The notes: generated from the sequence alone by a model not told the origin. A DNA stretch of 64,000 nucleotides from Alphaproteobacteria bacterium (GCA_014190355.1 BJGH01000001.1:241272-305271); one strand, 5' to 3'. Shown: positions 36,541 to 45,969, counted from the first letter of the stretch. Made by a program: numbers and translations.

Positions 36541-37560
36541 TTAGGCAAAATTTTTTAAAAAACGAATATCATTTTCATAAAGCAATCTTAAATCAGTGAT
36601 GCCATATTTTAGCATAGCCAATCTCTCAATTCCAACTCCAAAGGCAAAGCCTTGAAATTGTTGATGATCGATCTGACAATTTTTTAAGACATTTGGATGA
36701 ATCATACCACAACCAAGTATTTCCATAAATTTATCACCTTTACCAATCTCGATTTTGCCATTATTAACTCCATAATTAATATCAACCTCTGCTGATGGCT
36801 CAGTAAAAGGGAAAAAACTTGCTCGAAAGCGAAGCTGAATATTGTCTACTTCAAAAAATTTTTGTAAAAAATATTCCAAAGTCCATTTTAAATTTTCCAT
36901 AGTGACATTTTTGTCGACAACAAAACCTTCAAATTGATGAAACATTGGAGAATGAGTTTGATCAAATTCTTTACGAAAAACCTTACCAAGAGAACAAACT
37001 CGTAAGGGAACTTGAGAAGAAAGCATTTTTCTAATTTGTGTATTAGAAGTATGAGTTCTTAAAACTAAATCTGAATCTTTCAAATAAAAAGTATCCTGCA
37101 TTTGGCGAGCTGGATGATCCTCAGGAATATTCAAAGCACTAAAATTATGAAAATCATCTTCAATTTCTGGACCATAAGCAAATTCAAAATTTAATTCACT
37201 AAAAATTTTTTCAATATTGCTCATAACTCGCGTTATTGGATGAAGCGAACCTTTATTTTCTGGACGAATTGGAGCTGATAAATCAATTTTTTCTTCTGCT
37301 AATTTAGCATTTAACTCAAGATTTATAAACAAATTTTTTTTATTTTCTATGCTAGTTGAAACAATATCACGTATTTTGTTAACCTCATTGCCAAAACTTT
37401 TCTTTTCTTCATTATTAAGACTTTTAAGATTAGCAAATAATTCGGTTATTATCCCTTTTTTTCCCAAAAAATTGATTCTCAACTCTTCTAATTGTTGAGG
37501 ATTTTGAATTTGAGCAAATTGTGAATTGAAATTAGTTAAAATATTCTCTAGATTAATCAT
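36541..37560 (-). CDS. pheS: Phenylalanyl-tRNA synthetase alpha subunit
   Basis: A 339-residue class II synthetase subunit of normal length. The N-terminal coiled coil (about 1-85) binds tRNA(Phe). The catalytic domain has HPITRVMSNIEKIF, DDFHNFSALNIPEDHPARQMQDTFY (motif 1/2 region), LRTHTS, GKVFRKEFDQTHSPMFHQFEG and the motif 3 end GFAFGVGIERLAMLKYGI. It pairs with PheT. pheT normally follows pheS directly, but here the downstream neighbour is the convergent alcohol dehydrogenase, so pheT has been separated. Confidence 0.97.
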   Translation of the reverse strand: MINLENILTNFNSQFAQIQNPQQLEELRINFLGKKGIITELFANLKSLNNEEKKSFGNEVNKIRDIVSTSIENKKNLFINLELNAKLAEEKIDLSAPIRPENKGSLHPITRVMSNIEKIFSELNFEFAYGPEIEDDFHNFSALNIPEDHPARQMQDTFYLKDSDLVLRTHTSNTQIRKMLSSQVPLRVCSLGKVFRKEFDQTHSPMFHQFEGFVVDKNVTMENLKWTLEYFLQKFFEVDNIQLRFRASFFPFTEPSAEVDINYGVNNGKIEIGKGDKFMEILGCGMIHPNVLKNCQIDHQQFQGFAFGVGIERLAMLKYGITDLRLLYENDIRFLKNFA

Positions 37561-37643
37561 AACAAAAAAATAAAATTAAATTTAATATTATTAAACCTAT
37601 AAAAAAACTTGTTGTCAAGTTTAGTTAATTTAAAAAAATACCT

Positions 37644-38411
37644 ATGACTATTAATTACTTCGGCTGCGTAACTCTTTTAAAAAAAGAAATTCTGCGTTTT
37701 TTAAAAGTATATCACCAAACTTTATTTTCTCCGGTTGTAAACATTGTTTTGTTTCTTGCGGTTTTTAATCTATCTGTTGGTAATCATATAGAAAGCATTC
37801 AAGGAGTTGACTTCGCTGTTTTCATGTCTGCAGGACTGATCATGATGTCAGCTTTACAAAACTCTTTTGCCAATTCATCATCTTCTTTTGTAATGGGAAA
37901 AGTTATGGGTCATATCGTAGACTATCTAATCCCTCCCCTTGGAGCACTTGAACTACTTATTGCTTTTGCAATTGGAGCAATTGCTAGAGGAGTATGCGTA
38001 GCAATTGTTTCTTATCTGGTAATATTAATTTTTGTTCCTTTGAAAATCTTTAGTTTCAGCTACATGCTGATTTATTTACTTTTGGGTTGTTCATTTTTAG
38101 GGATGATGGGAATTCTATGCGGAATATGTTCTGAAACTTTTGATCACATGTCTGCCATGACTAGCTATGTAATAACACCTTTGACTTTTTTATCTGGAAC
38201 TTTTTATTCAACCAATTCCCTTCCACCAATTTGGCGAGAAATATCTCACTATAATCCAATTTTTTATATGATTGATGGCTTTAGATATAGTATAACAGGT
38301 TACAATGATGGAGGAATTGGAATTGGTATTAGCTATTTAATTATTCTTAATTTAATTCTAGGATTTGCTTTATTCACAATGCTTAAACATGGTTATAAAA
38401 TAAAAAATTAA
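37644..38411 (+). CDS. ABC-2-type transporter permease
   Basis: A 255-residue inner-membrane protein with six hydrophobic segments. It resembles the YadH/NodJ permease group: an N-terminal amphipathic start (KKEILRFLKVYHQTLFSPVVN), FAVFMSAGLIMMSAL in the middle, and the conserved PLTFLSGTFYSTNSLPPIWREISHYNPIFYMIDGFRY near the C-terminus. Such permeases pair with a separate ATPase (YadG type), which is not encoded next to it. Export of lipid-linked or polysaccharide substrates is typical for the group; the substrate here is unknown. A hairpin with T run follows the gene. Confidence 0.88.
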   Translation: MTINYFGCVTLLKKEILRFLKVYHQTLFSPVVNIVLFLAVFNLSVGNHIESIQGVDFAVFMSAGLIMMSALQNSFANSSSSFVMGKVMGHIVDYLIPPLGALELLIAFAIGAIARGVCVAIVSYLVILIFVPLKIFSFSYMLIYLLLGCSFLGMMGILCGICSETFDHMSAMTSYVITPLTFLSGTFYSTNSLPPIWREISHYNPIFYMIDGFRYSITGYNDGGIGIGISYLIILNLILGFALFTMLKHGYKIKN

Positions 38412-38463
38412 AATAATTTTAAAAAAACTCTTGCAAAAAAAAATAAATAGTTAATAATTAATC

Positions 38464-38485
38464 AAAACTTTTTAAGTTTTTATTT
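38464..38485 (+). terminator. Intrinsic terminator between ABC permease gene and dprA
   Basis: AAAACTT (38464-38470), loop TTT, AAGTTTT (38474-38480) followed by a T-rich tract. The stem is short and AT-rich but has the expected shape and position, 52 bases after the permease stop codon. Confidence 0.4.
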
Positions 38486-38516
38486 ATTATTATAAACTCA
38501 CACCATTTAAAAAACT

Positions 38517-40565
38517 ATGACGCATCACAATCTCTTCGAACAAAACATTATTGCCCTTAACTCTGGTGAATCTATTGATCAGAGCAATAATACCAATAAT
38601 TCAAATCTTTCACAAGCCTACAACCCTGTTTGCTTAAAACAAAATATTATTGATAACAACCCTGATAACTATGAAATCAATTTATCTAGCGTTAATGTTA
38701 GCAAAGATAACAAAAAATTTGTAAATAATAACCAAAAAATTATTGATTGCCTTAGATTAATCAGGAGTGAAAATATTGGGGTTTTTTCCTTTTGGCAATT
38801 AATAGAATTTTTTGGAGATGTTTCTACTGCAGTAAAGGAAGCTGATAATTTCTTCAAAAAATTAAATCTTAAAAAAAAGGTTAAAATTGCCAGTATGGAT
38901 TTGGTTGAAAAAGAACTTGAAGATACTGAAAAATTCGGAGCAAGATTGATAAGTTTTTTTGATGACGATTATCCCAAATCTTTACAAAAAATTTTCGATT
39001 CTCCTCCTGTAATTACCGTAAAGGGTGATATTTCTCTACTTGAACATAACTCAATCTCAATTGTAGGATCTAGAAATTGTTCATTTAATGGAGCAAATAT
39101 TGCTAAAAAAATTGCCGTAGAATTTGGTCAGAATTCTTTTATTACCATATCAGGACTAGCAAGAGGTATTGATAGCGCTGTTCACGAAGCATCTATTTTA
39201 AGCGGAACAATTGGGGTAATTGCCGGAGGAATAAACAGCATTTATCCCCATGAAAATCGGCGATTATATCAACAAATCTCAGAAGTTGGTTTGTTAATCA
39301 GCGAAATGCCATTTAATGCTCCGCCAAAAAGCAATTATTTCATTAAAAGAAATCGAATTATTTCCGCTCTAAGTTCAAGTTTAATTGTTATTGAAGCTTC
39401 AGCTAAATCAGGAAGCTTAGCAACTGCCCGTTTTGCTTTAGAGCAAGGAAGAGAAGTTTTTGCCTGCGCAGGATCACCTTTTGATCCAAGATGCTCAGGG
39501 GTTAATCAACTTATTAGAGATGGAGCTAACATTATTAGTAATCTAGATCATTTAATTGATGATGTAAAAAAAATTGCAACCAACTTTCGAAAAGGCCTAG
39601 CAAATCAAATTACATCTCCAAAAATCAATTCACAAACTTATGATAATGTTTTTAATAACAAAAAAAATTATAATTATGTTTTACAATCAGACAAATTATT
39701 CGAGGATTTGTTGATTGATATTAAACAAAATGATAATACTTCTGATATTCTTGATCAAGAATACAACTCTTTTTTATCAGGCCAAGAGCTCTTTTCATCA
39801 GAAAATTCATCGATAAATTCTCATGAAGATTTTAAAAATCAAGAATCTCTGTTTAATAAAAACAATAACTCATACTCTTATTCAACCTCAGAAAATCTTG
39901 ATAAAAATGTCAACTTAAAAAAATCTGCCTGTTTGCCTGAAGAAGCAAATTTATTGCCACAAGAAGATCAAGCTTTGGTTAAAAAAAATAAAGCAAAATC
40001 AACTCATGGCAAAAAAGAAGTTATTATTATTGGCAAAGTCAAAAACTATGCCAATAATAATGACGATATTATTGATAAAAAAAAATCTAATCAAATTAAT
40101 CATAGCCATTCTAATCAAAGCCAAATTAATCAGGATGAAATTAATCGAAAAGAAAATAAATTTTTGGCAATAAAAAAAAATGACACTAATAATATTATTA
40201 ACAACTCAATAGAAAATAACAATCCCAACAATCATAATAATCCAAACTATCACTGCACTTTTTTTGAAGATAATTTCGAAAATTATTCATTAAAATCTCA
40301 AGACAATAACGTATCAAATGATTTTCAAAACTGCGATTCAAAAAATATGGTTAGCAATGATTTGTCCGAAAGTCAAATGCAGGTTATTTTAGATAATATT
40401 TTTGCTAAAATAAACCACAATCCCATAGCAATTGATGATATAATTCAACAATTAAACCTGCCTGCACGAATAATTAATGTTGCATTAGTTCAGCTGGAAA
40501 TAAGTGGTAAAATTTCTGTAAATCAAGGAAAAGTTTATGGCGAATCTAAGTTATTATATGGATAA
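38517..40565 (+). CDS. dprA: DNA-processing protein DprA with a very long low-complexity insert
   Basis: A 682-residue DprA, nearly twice the usual ~370. Residues ~75-130 are the SAM-like N-terminal part. The Rossmann core runs about 140-350 with SIVGSRNCS (181-189), ISGLARGIDSAVH, VIAGGINSIYPHENRRL, SEMPFNAPP, FIKRNRIIS and EASAKSGSLATARFA. The last ~69 residues (from 614) are the winged-helix DML1-like domain. Between them lies a ~250-residue Asn/Lys/Ser/Asp-rich stretch with runs of Asn and QINH-like repeats, and the first ~65 residues are similar. DprA loads RecA on incoming single-stranded DNA during transformation. The frame is unbroken, so this is expansion rather than frameshift. Confidence 0.93.
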   Translation: MTHHNLFEQNIIALNSGESIDQSNNTNNSNLSQAYNPVCLKQNIIDNNPDNYEINLSSVNVSKDNKKFVNNNQKIIDCLRLIRSENIGVFSFWQLIEFFGDVSTAVKEADNFFKKLNLKKKVKIASMDLVEKELEDTEKFGARLISFFDDDYPKSLQKIFDSPPVITVKGDISLLEHNSISIVGSRNCSFNGANIAKKIAVEFGQNSFITISGLARGIDSAVHEASILSGTIGVIAGGINSIYPHENRRLYQQISEVGLLISEMPFNAPPKSNYFIKRNRIISALSSSLIVIEASAKSGSLATARFALEQGREVFACAGSPFDPRCSGVNQLIRDGANIISNLDHLIDDVKKIATNFRKGLANQITSPKINSQTYDNVFNNKKNYNYVLQSDKLFEDLLIDIKQNDNTSDILDQEYNSFLSGQELFSSENSSINSHEDFKNQESLFNKNNNSYSYSTSENLDKNVNLKKSACLPEEANLLPQEDQALVKKNKAKSTHGKKEVIIIGKVKNYANNNDDIIDKKKSNQINHSHSNQSQINQDEINRKENKFLAIKKNDTNNIINNSIENNNPNNHNNPNYHCTFFEDNFENYSLKSQDNNVSNDFQNCDSKNMVSNDLSESQMQVILDNIFAKINHNPIAIDDIIQQLNLPARIINVALVQLEISGKISVNQGKVYGESKLLYG

Positions 40566-41147
40566 ATAAAATCTAAAAAAACAATAAAGAAAAATTTTAA
40601 TAAACTATCTTAATTCAATTAATTGTTTAAAAGTTTTTTAGGATTTTAAAATTAGCAATTGCTAAACCATGATTTTTTTTAACTAATTTTCAATTTTTAT
40701 AACCTTATTATCTCTAAACTAAAAGATAATTCTTAAAGACTTTGAAGTTTGTTAGCTAAGGTTTTTATAAATCTTCAGAAAAGTTATTTAATAAACCTCT
40801 AAAAGTTTTATTTGATAAACCTTCAAAAAGGTTATTTTTTAAATCTTTGAAATTAAACTAACTTTTGGTTTTGTTTACCAAACCCTATAAATGCTTTAAT
40901 TATAAAAAAGATTTTTAGATAGAATCCCTAAAAAAATATTAATTAAAATAACTCAAATATAAGTCCTGTTATTGGATTATTTTTTGGTTAATGCGATAAT
41001 TAAAATAGAAGTAATTTTTAGGATAAGATCAACTAATTATTGTTCTAATCTAGATTTACTTTTTATATCAATTTCTTAAAAATTATTTTCTATAATTATT
41101 GACATTTTTTTATTAAATTATTTTTAATTAAAATAAAATTCCCAAAA
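40566..41147. other. Gene-free AT-rich stretch downstream of dprA
   Basis: No reading frame of note on either strand. Between about 40770 and 40846 there are three imperfect ~24-base units, each with a core like AAAAGTTTTATTTGATAAACCT. The rest is AT-rich sequence without clear symmetry. It lies between convergent genes, so it probably holds 3' ends, gene decay, or small RNA sequence. Confidence 0.6.
40770..40846. repeat. Three imperfect ~24-bp tandem units
   Basis: The units are about 40770-40798, 40799-40822 and 40823-40846. They share the order (T)C-A/T-AAAAG-GTTATTT-x-ATAAACCT, with substitutions and small length differences. They are far more degraded than the 203-bp duplication further along the same gap. 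Confidence 0.35.
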
Positions 41148-41554
41148 TTATGTAAATAAATTTAAAGATATTTAAAATTCTTGGCAAAGATAATTTCAAA
41201 TTAAAAAAAATACCAAGAAAAATTAATCAAAGAAAAGTCAGTTTTAAAGGATAAAGAGTCGTTAATTAAAAAAAATTGCAATAAGAATATTTCATCTAAA
41301 AAAGTTATCTAAAATAAAAAAATAATAAATTTCTTATTTATAAAAAAATTTTATGTAAATAAATTTAAAGATATTTAAAATTCTTGGCAAAGATAATTTC
41401 AAATTAAAAAAAATACCAAGAAAAATTAATCAAAGAAAAGGCAGTTTTAAAGGATAAAGAGTCGTTAATTAAAAAAAATTGCAATAAGAATATTTCATCT
41501 AAAAAAGTTATATAAAATAAAAAAATAATAAATTTCTTATTTATAAAAAAAATT
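41148..41554. repeat. 203-bp tandem duplication, two nearly identical copies
   Basis: Copy 1 is 41148-41350 and copy 2 is 41351-41554. They differ by two substitutions (T41238/G41441 and C41309/A41512) and one extra A in a homopolymer near the end. Each copy contains an inverted repeat TTCTTGG...CCAAGAA (41178-41184 with 41213-41219 in copy 1) enclosing a 28-base loop with its own small palindrome TAATTT-C-AAATTA. There is no open reading frame over 60 codons. Copy 2 ends 17 bases before the mlaE stop codon. The high identity indicates a recent duplication or homogenisation. Confidence 0.95.
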
Positions 41555-41570
41555 ATTTAGTACAAATTTT

Positions 41571-42374
41571 TTATCCAAAAAAAATGAAAGTAATTAAATA
41601 ATTTGACAGGAGAATGAAGATTGAAGAGGAAACTACAGCATTTGTTGTTGCGTTACCAACTCCCTCCGCTCCTCGATTAGAGTAATACCCAAAATAACAA
41701 CCCATGACTGCAATTAAAAATCCAAAACAACTTGCCTTAACTAATCCCGAAACTACATCAATAAACTCAAGAAATTTAAAAGTATTTGCAATATATGGTC
41801 CAGCTGAAAAACCTAAGGAATGAACACTCACTAAATAACCACCCATTACCCCAATAATATCGGCAATCAATACTAAAATTGGTAACACTAATACTGAAGC
41901 AATTAATCGCGGAACAATTAGATATTTAAAAGGGTTGGTTGATAAGGTTCTTAAAGCATCAATTTGCTCGGTTACTCTCATTGTTGCAATTTCTGCAGCA
42001 ATTGACGCACCTACTCTGCCTGCAACCATCAAACCTGCAAGAACTGGACCAAGTTCTCGAGTAATTGACAATACCACAACTGTTGCAATTGTACTTTCGG
42101 CATTAAATCTTGAAAAACCTGAATAACTTTGTAAAGCTAGCACTGCTCCAGAAAATATTGCTGTTAAACCAACTACCGGTAAAGAAAAATAGCCAATTCT
42201 AAGCATTTGTGAAAAAATTAAACGCAAATAAAAAGGGGAATGAAAACAATGGAATACAGCTCGCGATGCAAAAACAGTAATTTCGCCAATTTTGGCTATC
42301 TGTTCTTGAGTATATCTACCAAGCTTGGCAATAAAATTAAAAATAAGTTGCATTAAATAATTAGTCACAAACAA
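41571..42374 (-). CDS. mlaE: MlaE-family lipid-transport ABC permease
   Basis: A 267-residue inner-membrane permease with the MlaE (DUF140) signature: GLTAIFSGAVLALQSYSGF, VLSITRELGPVLAGLMVAGRVGASIAAEIATMRVTEQIDAL, and YLIVPRLIASVLVLPIL. It is the membrane part of the Mla system, which moves phospholipids between the inner and outer membrane. Its ATPase partner MlaF and substrate-binding MlaD are not in the window; directly upstream is a divergent lipoprotein gene. The short N-terminal extension is hydrophobic and may insert as an interfacial helix. Confidence 0.94.
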   Translation of the reverse strand: MFVTNYLMQLIFNFIAKLGRYTQEQIAKIGEITVFASRAVFHCFHSPFYLRLIFSQMLRIGYFSLPVVGLTAIFSGAVLALQSYSGFSRFNAESTIATVVVLSITRELGPVLAGLMVAGRVGASIAAEIATMRVTEQIDALRTLSTNPFKYLIVPRLIASVLVLPILVLIADIIGVMGGYLVSVHSLGFSAGPYIANTFKFLEFIDVVSGLVKASCFGFLIAVMGCYFGYYSNRGAEGVGNATTNAVVSSSIFILLSNYLITFIFFG

Positions 42375-42576
42375 TTAATTTAGTTAAAAATAAGTTAAAC
42401 TTAGAAACCAGTTATAAATAGAATCAATTGAATTTATTAATATCAAAATCAAATTAACATTAATTTAATTTTTAATCAAGTTTAAGTTTATTAAACAGAA
42501 AATATCGATAATTGCCAATCACAAATTTGTTTATAAGTTTTTATAAAATAATTTTTTTATTGTAAAATTAGATAAT

Positions 42577-43185
42577 ATGAAAAAAATATTAACTTCTTTA
42601 ATTATCATAGCTTGTTTAGCTGCTAACTTAACATCATGCCAAAAAACTATAACCCAAAAAATTTGGAATAATAATTTTTTTAACGAAATTTTTTATAATT
42701 TTTTAATTAGCCGAGATGGACAATTTATTGTTTTCCTCAGTAACAAATATCATTATGTTTTTAATGATCATAGTGGAAAAATTAAAAAATTAATTTTATG
42801 GAAAAAAAGTCACGATGCTCTTCATCTTAATCTAGATAAAACATTTTTAAATCTTGATGCACAAAATAACCTTCAAGGTGAAGTTTTTGTTGATGCCGAT
42901 TTAGAGAAACTAAATCAACTGGACATCAATACCTTAAAATCAATAGGTTTCTACTTTAATAGCAATAAAATGTCAGTAAATTTTAAAATTTTTGGCAAAA
43001 GATATCAAGCTCCACCAAACTTGGCCAACAGAACTTCTCGCTTAAGTGCTCCTTATAATGTTCGAGTTTTTTATAAAATTCAACCTCATCAAAAAATTCT
43101 TAAAGCATCACTAACTCCAATAACTCTTGTTCTTGATACTCTAATGATATCAGGCAAAATCTTGAGTTTTCCCTTCAAAGATTAA
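42577..43185 (+). CDS. Hypothetical lipoprotein
   Basis: A 202-residue protein with a lipoprotein signal peptide: basic MKK, hydrophobic core and LTSC with Cys21. The mature part is predicted beta-rich, with FIVFLSNKYHYVFNDHSGKI (51-70) and LNLDAQNNLQGEVFVDADL. I have an impression of similarity to small uncharacterised envelope lipoproteins with a G/S-xKYHYIF motif, but cannot name a family. It is divergent from mlaE and 78 bases before the DUF2946-like gene, so it may be near the start of the TonB cluster. No function is claimed. Confidence 0.65.
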   Translation: MKKILTSLIIIACLAANLTSCQKTITQKIWNNNFFNEIFYNFLISRDGQFIVFLSNKYHYVFNDHSGKIKKLILWKKSHDALHLNLDKTFLNLDAQNNLQGEVFVDADLEKLNQLDINTLKSIGFYFNSNKMSVNFKIFGKRYQAPPNLANRTSRLSAPYNVRVFYKIQPHQKILKASLTPITLVLDTLMISGKILSFPFKD

Positions 43186-43263
43186 AAAATTACCTTGTAA
43201 AGAAAAAACCTTAGATTTAAAATAAAATTTCATATTAAACATAACTTTTAACATTTGCTGTTA

Positions 43264-43755
43264 ATGGCTGTTAGCATAAATAAAATACAAAATATTATAA
43301 CAAAACTTAACAACTTTAAAGCACAACTAAGAAACTATAATTTTTTCTTGGGTTTCAGTTTAAAAGCAATTTCAAGAACTTGGACATCTTTTAGATCAAA
43401 TAATTTATACTCAAATTTCAAACCTTTAGCTGTTACTTTATTTGCTATTTCCCTTTGTATACTTCAAAGCTATACCATAAGCCATTCAATTGCCCATAAT
43501 TTCGATAAAAAATCTGATATTTATAACAACCAATTTGAAATTAAAAATTCTCTAAACTCTAAATTCTCTGATGACAACTCCAATGATTGCAAGCTATGTT
43601 TATTTGCCAATTTTTGTAAGAAAATTACCAATTTTAATAACATAATTTTTGGCTTAATTGCTACGAAAATAATTTTTGATCATCAAAAGATTTTAAATAT
43701 CAAAACTAGATCAATTTTTAAATGTAATTGCCGAGCCCCTCCCCTTGCTATATAA
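43264..43755 (+). CDS. DUF2946-like small membrane protein with Cys motifs
   Basis: A 163-residue protein from ATG 43264 (an upstream in-frame TTG at 43255 is possible). One membrane segment lies at about 56-72. The exported part has a DCKLC pair (Cys109, Cys112), Cys118, and a C-terminal KCNCRAPPLAI. A CxxC in the middle and a terminal RAPP are the pattern of DUF2946-type proteins, which often sit beside TonB-dependent receptors and metal-related genes. The cysteines could bind a metal. Sequence similarity is otherwise low, so the family call is tentative. The TonB receptor follows 93 bases downstream. Confidence 0.5.
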   Translation: MAVSINKIQNIITKLNNFKAQLRNYNFFLGFSLKAISRTWTSFRSNNLYSNFKPLAVTLFAISLCILQSYTISHSIAHNFDKKSDIYNNQFEIKNSLNSKFSDDNSNDCKLCLFANFCKKITNFNNIIFGLIATKIIFDHQKILNIKTRSIFKCNCRAPPLAI

Positions 43756-43766
43756 AAGAAAAACTC

Positions 43767-43788
43767 GGTTTTAATCTAACTTAAAACC
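43767..43788 (+). promoter_or_regulatory. Perfect inverted repeat before the TonB-dependent receptor gene
   Basis: GGTTTTAA (43767-43774), spacer TCTAAC, TTAAAACC (43781-43788). It lies 11 bases behind the stop of the DUF2946-like gene and 60 bases before the receptor start. It may be an attenuating hairpin that sets the ratio between the two genes, or an operator for a metal-responsive repressor. The sequence is not a standard Fur or Zur box. Confidence 0.4.
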
Positions 43789-43848
43789 AACTTTTAAAAT
43801 AACAATTTTATCCCCATAAAATTTATAGCAATTCCAATTACTTAAATT

Positions 43849-45951
43849 ATGTCTATCAACAAATTAAACCAGTCGTTTTTACAAAAAATTACCCTAATCA
43901 GCGTTAAAGCTTGTACATTATTCTTCTTAAATTCAGCCTACGCTAAAGAGACTTTAAATTACGAAATTACTGCCGAAAAGCTTAACAACTCACGAAATAA
44001 CATCTATAATAAAACTCACTCTTCTTCATATAATTTTGATGAACAGTCATTACAAAATCTTCCTTTGGGAGAAGCAACATCTCTAAATCAAGTTTTAGGA
44101 AGAGCTCCAGGAGTTACTGTTGGCAGTCATGGTCAAGTTCACATCAGAAACGAACACAGCAATGTCCAATATCGTATCAACGATGTTATTATTCCTGAAG
44201 GCATTAATGGCTTTGGACAAGTCTTTGATGTCAGATTTGCTGATTCTATTAACCTTCTTACCGGAACACTTCCAGCCCAATATGGCTATCGCACAGCTGG
44301 AGTTGTTGAAATCAAAACTAAAGATCAAGTCAAAAATTCTAAACTTGACAAAGGAGCATATAGCGAACTTTTGGTTGGAACCAATAATGATCTTGGTGTT
44401 AACCAACAAATAAGCGGTAATGTCAATAACTTAAATTATTTTTTAAGTGCTTCATATTTACAAAATAATCGAGGAATTGAATCGCCAACTAGCGCCAGAA
44501 ATTCAACACATAATGATACTAAACAAGATAAAGTATTTGGATATTTTTCAAAATTATTAAATGAAAAAAATCGTTTATCACTAATCCTTGCAAACGCTAC
44601 CAATCGCTATCAGATACCAACTTCTGCTAATCAAATATTAGAACATGAATTTGAAGGAATTCAAAATATCAATTCTCGTGATATTAATGATAATCAAAAA
44701 GACTCCAATCGCTTTGCAATTTTATCACTTCAGGGGATAAATAATTCTGGCTTAGATTATCAAATTGCTGGTTTTGTTCGCCATAGCCAATTAGATTTCC
44801 GTGCAGACAGCATTGGCGGTTTAACTTTCAATGGAATTGCCTCAAATATCGATCGCTCCAGCTTTAATTCAGGATTGCAAGGTGATTTTAGCAAAGAACT
44901 AAATGACAAAAATACCGCAAGATTTGGTTTTTATTTCAGCGATTCAAGAATTGATAATTCTAGCAATAATCTTACATTTGCAACAGATGATAATGGCGAT
45001 AAAACTGGAATAATTCGTCTTCATACTAACATTAATAACAATACTCGTTTATACAGCATTTATGCTCAAAACGAATTTAAAGCAAATAAAAAACTAGCAT
45101 TTAACTTTGGTGCAAGATTGGACAAAGTCCAAGGAATTGTTGATCAACAACAATTATCCCCAAGATTTAGTTCATTGTATAACCTTAGCGAAAAAACTAA
45201 AATTCATGCAGGTTATGCAAAGTTTTTTACCGCTCCAAAATCTGAATTATCTGGTAATCGTAACCCACAAATTTTTACTAATACCACTAATCAACCAGAA
45301 AATTTTAATAATTCTAAATTAAGATCTGAAGTTAGTGATTATTTTGATGTTGGTATCTCTCATAAGCTTAATAAAGAATTAACTCTTGGAGTTGAAGGTT
45401 ATCACAAAGATGTCAAAAATCTTCTCGATGAAGGGCAATTTGGCAATGCTTTAATTTATGCTCCGTATAATTTTAAAAAAGCTAAAATTTTTGGAGTTGA
45501 GTTTACATCTAATTACAAAAAAGATAACTTATCAGCCTATGCCAATATTGCTTGGCAAAAAGCTCGAGCTCATAAAATCCTCTCAGGTCAATACTTGCTT
45601 GAAGATGCAGAAATTGATTTTATCTCGAAAAATTATGTTCATTTAGATCACGAACAAAGAACTACCGCTTCTGCTGGTGTTTCTTATAAAATCGCAAAAA
45701 ATACTTTAGGATCTGATTTACTTTTTGGTAGTGGAATGCGTCGAGGAGATGCCTCTACCCTTAGTATGCCTGCATATACCGTGTTAAATGTTTTTGCAAG
45801 CCGAGAAATTGCTAAAATTAATTTTCGTTTTGCAGTTAACAATATCTTTGATCGAGTATATCGTTTACATGATGGAACTGGAATTGGTATGAATGCTTCG
45901 CAATATGGAATGAGAAGAACTTTTTACCTAATTGTCAGCAAAAGTTTTTAA
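43849..45951 (+). CDS. TonB-dependent outer-membrane receptor
   Basis: A 700-residue receptor. A signal peptide ends near SAYAKE (about 33). The plug domain (about 60-165) contains LPLGEATSLNQVLGRAPGV, HVQIR-like HIRNEHSNVQYRINDVIIPEGINGFGQ and LPAQYGYRTAGVVEIKTK. The C-terminal barrel ends in aromatic-rich strands with FRFAVNNIFDRVYR and a terminal SKSF, the expected C-terminal Phe. The plug resembles receptors that lack siderophore features and are often metal-related, but the ligand cannot be read from sequence. The dedicated exbB-exbD-tonB genes follow immediately, so the cluster forms a complete import system. Confidence 0.93.
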   Translation: MSINKLNQSFLQKITLISVKACTLFFLNSAYAKETLNYEITAEKLNNSRNNIYNKTHSSSYNFDEQSLQNLPLGEATSLNQVLGRAPGVTVGSHGQVHIRNEHSNVQYRINDVIIPEGINGFGQVFDVRFADSINLLTGTLPAQYGYRTAGVVEIKTKDQVKNSKLDKGAYSELLVGTNNDLGVNQQISGNVNNLNYFLSASYLQNNRGIESPTSARNSTHNDTKQDKVFGYFSKLLNEKNRLSLILANATNRYQIPTSANQILEHEFEGIQNINSRDINDNQKDSNRFAILSLQGINNSGLDYQIAGFVRHSQLDFRADSIGGLTFNGIASNIDRSSFNSGLQGDFSKELNDKNTARFGFYFSDSRIDNSSNNLTFATDDNGDKTGIIRLHTNINNNTRLYSIYAQNEFKANKKLAFNFGARLDKVQGIVDQQQLSPRFSSLYNLSEKTKIHAGYAKFFTAPKSELSGNRNPQIFTNTTNQPENFNNSKLRSEVSDYFDVGISHKLNKELTLGVEGYHKDVKNLLDEGQFGNALIYAPYNFKKAKIFGVEFTSNYKKDNLSAYANIAWQKARAHKILSGQYLLEDAEIDFISKNYVHLDHEQRTTASAGVSYKIAKNTLGSDLLFGSGMRRGDASTLSMPAYTVLNVFASREIAKINFRFAVNNIFDRVYRLHDGTGIGMNASQYGMRRTFYLIVSKSF

Positions 45952-45969
45952 TATTTTAAATAATTAAAC

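Noticed and set aside
38517..40565. DprA as two genes or a frameshifted pseudogene
   Set aside because: One uninterrupted frame carries both conserved ends; the middle is low-complexity sequence rather than a shifted frame.
41148..41554. Possible CRISPR array
   Set aside because: Only two copies, each 203 bp and directly adjacent with no spacers; the unit is far too long for a CRISPR repeat, and no cas genes are near.
43849..45951. Receptor assigned to siderophore, vitamin B12 or copper uptake by name
   Set aside because: The sequence does not show ligand-specific features that I can verify; only a general TonB-dependent receptor is supported.
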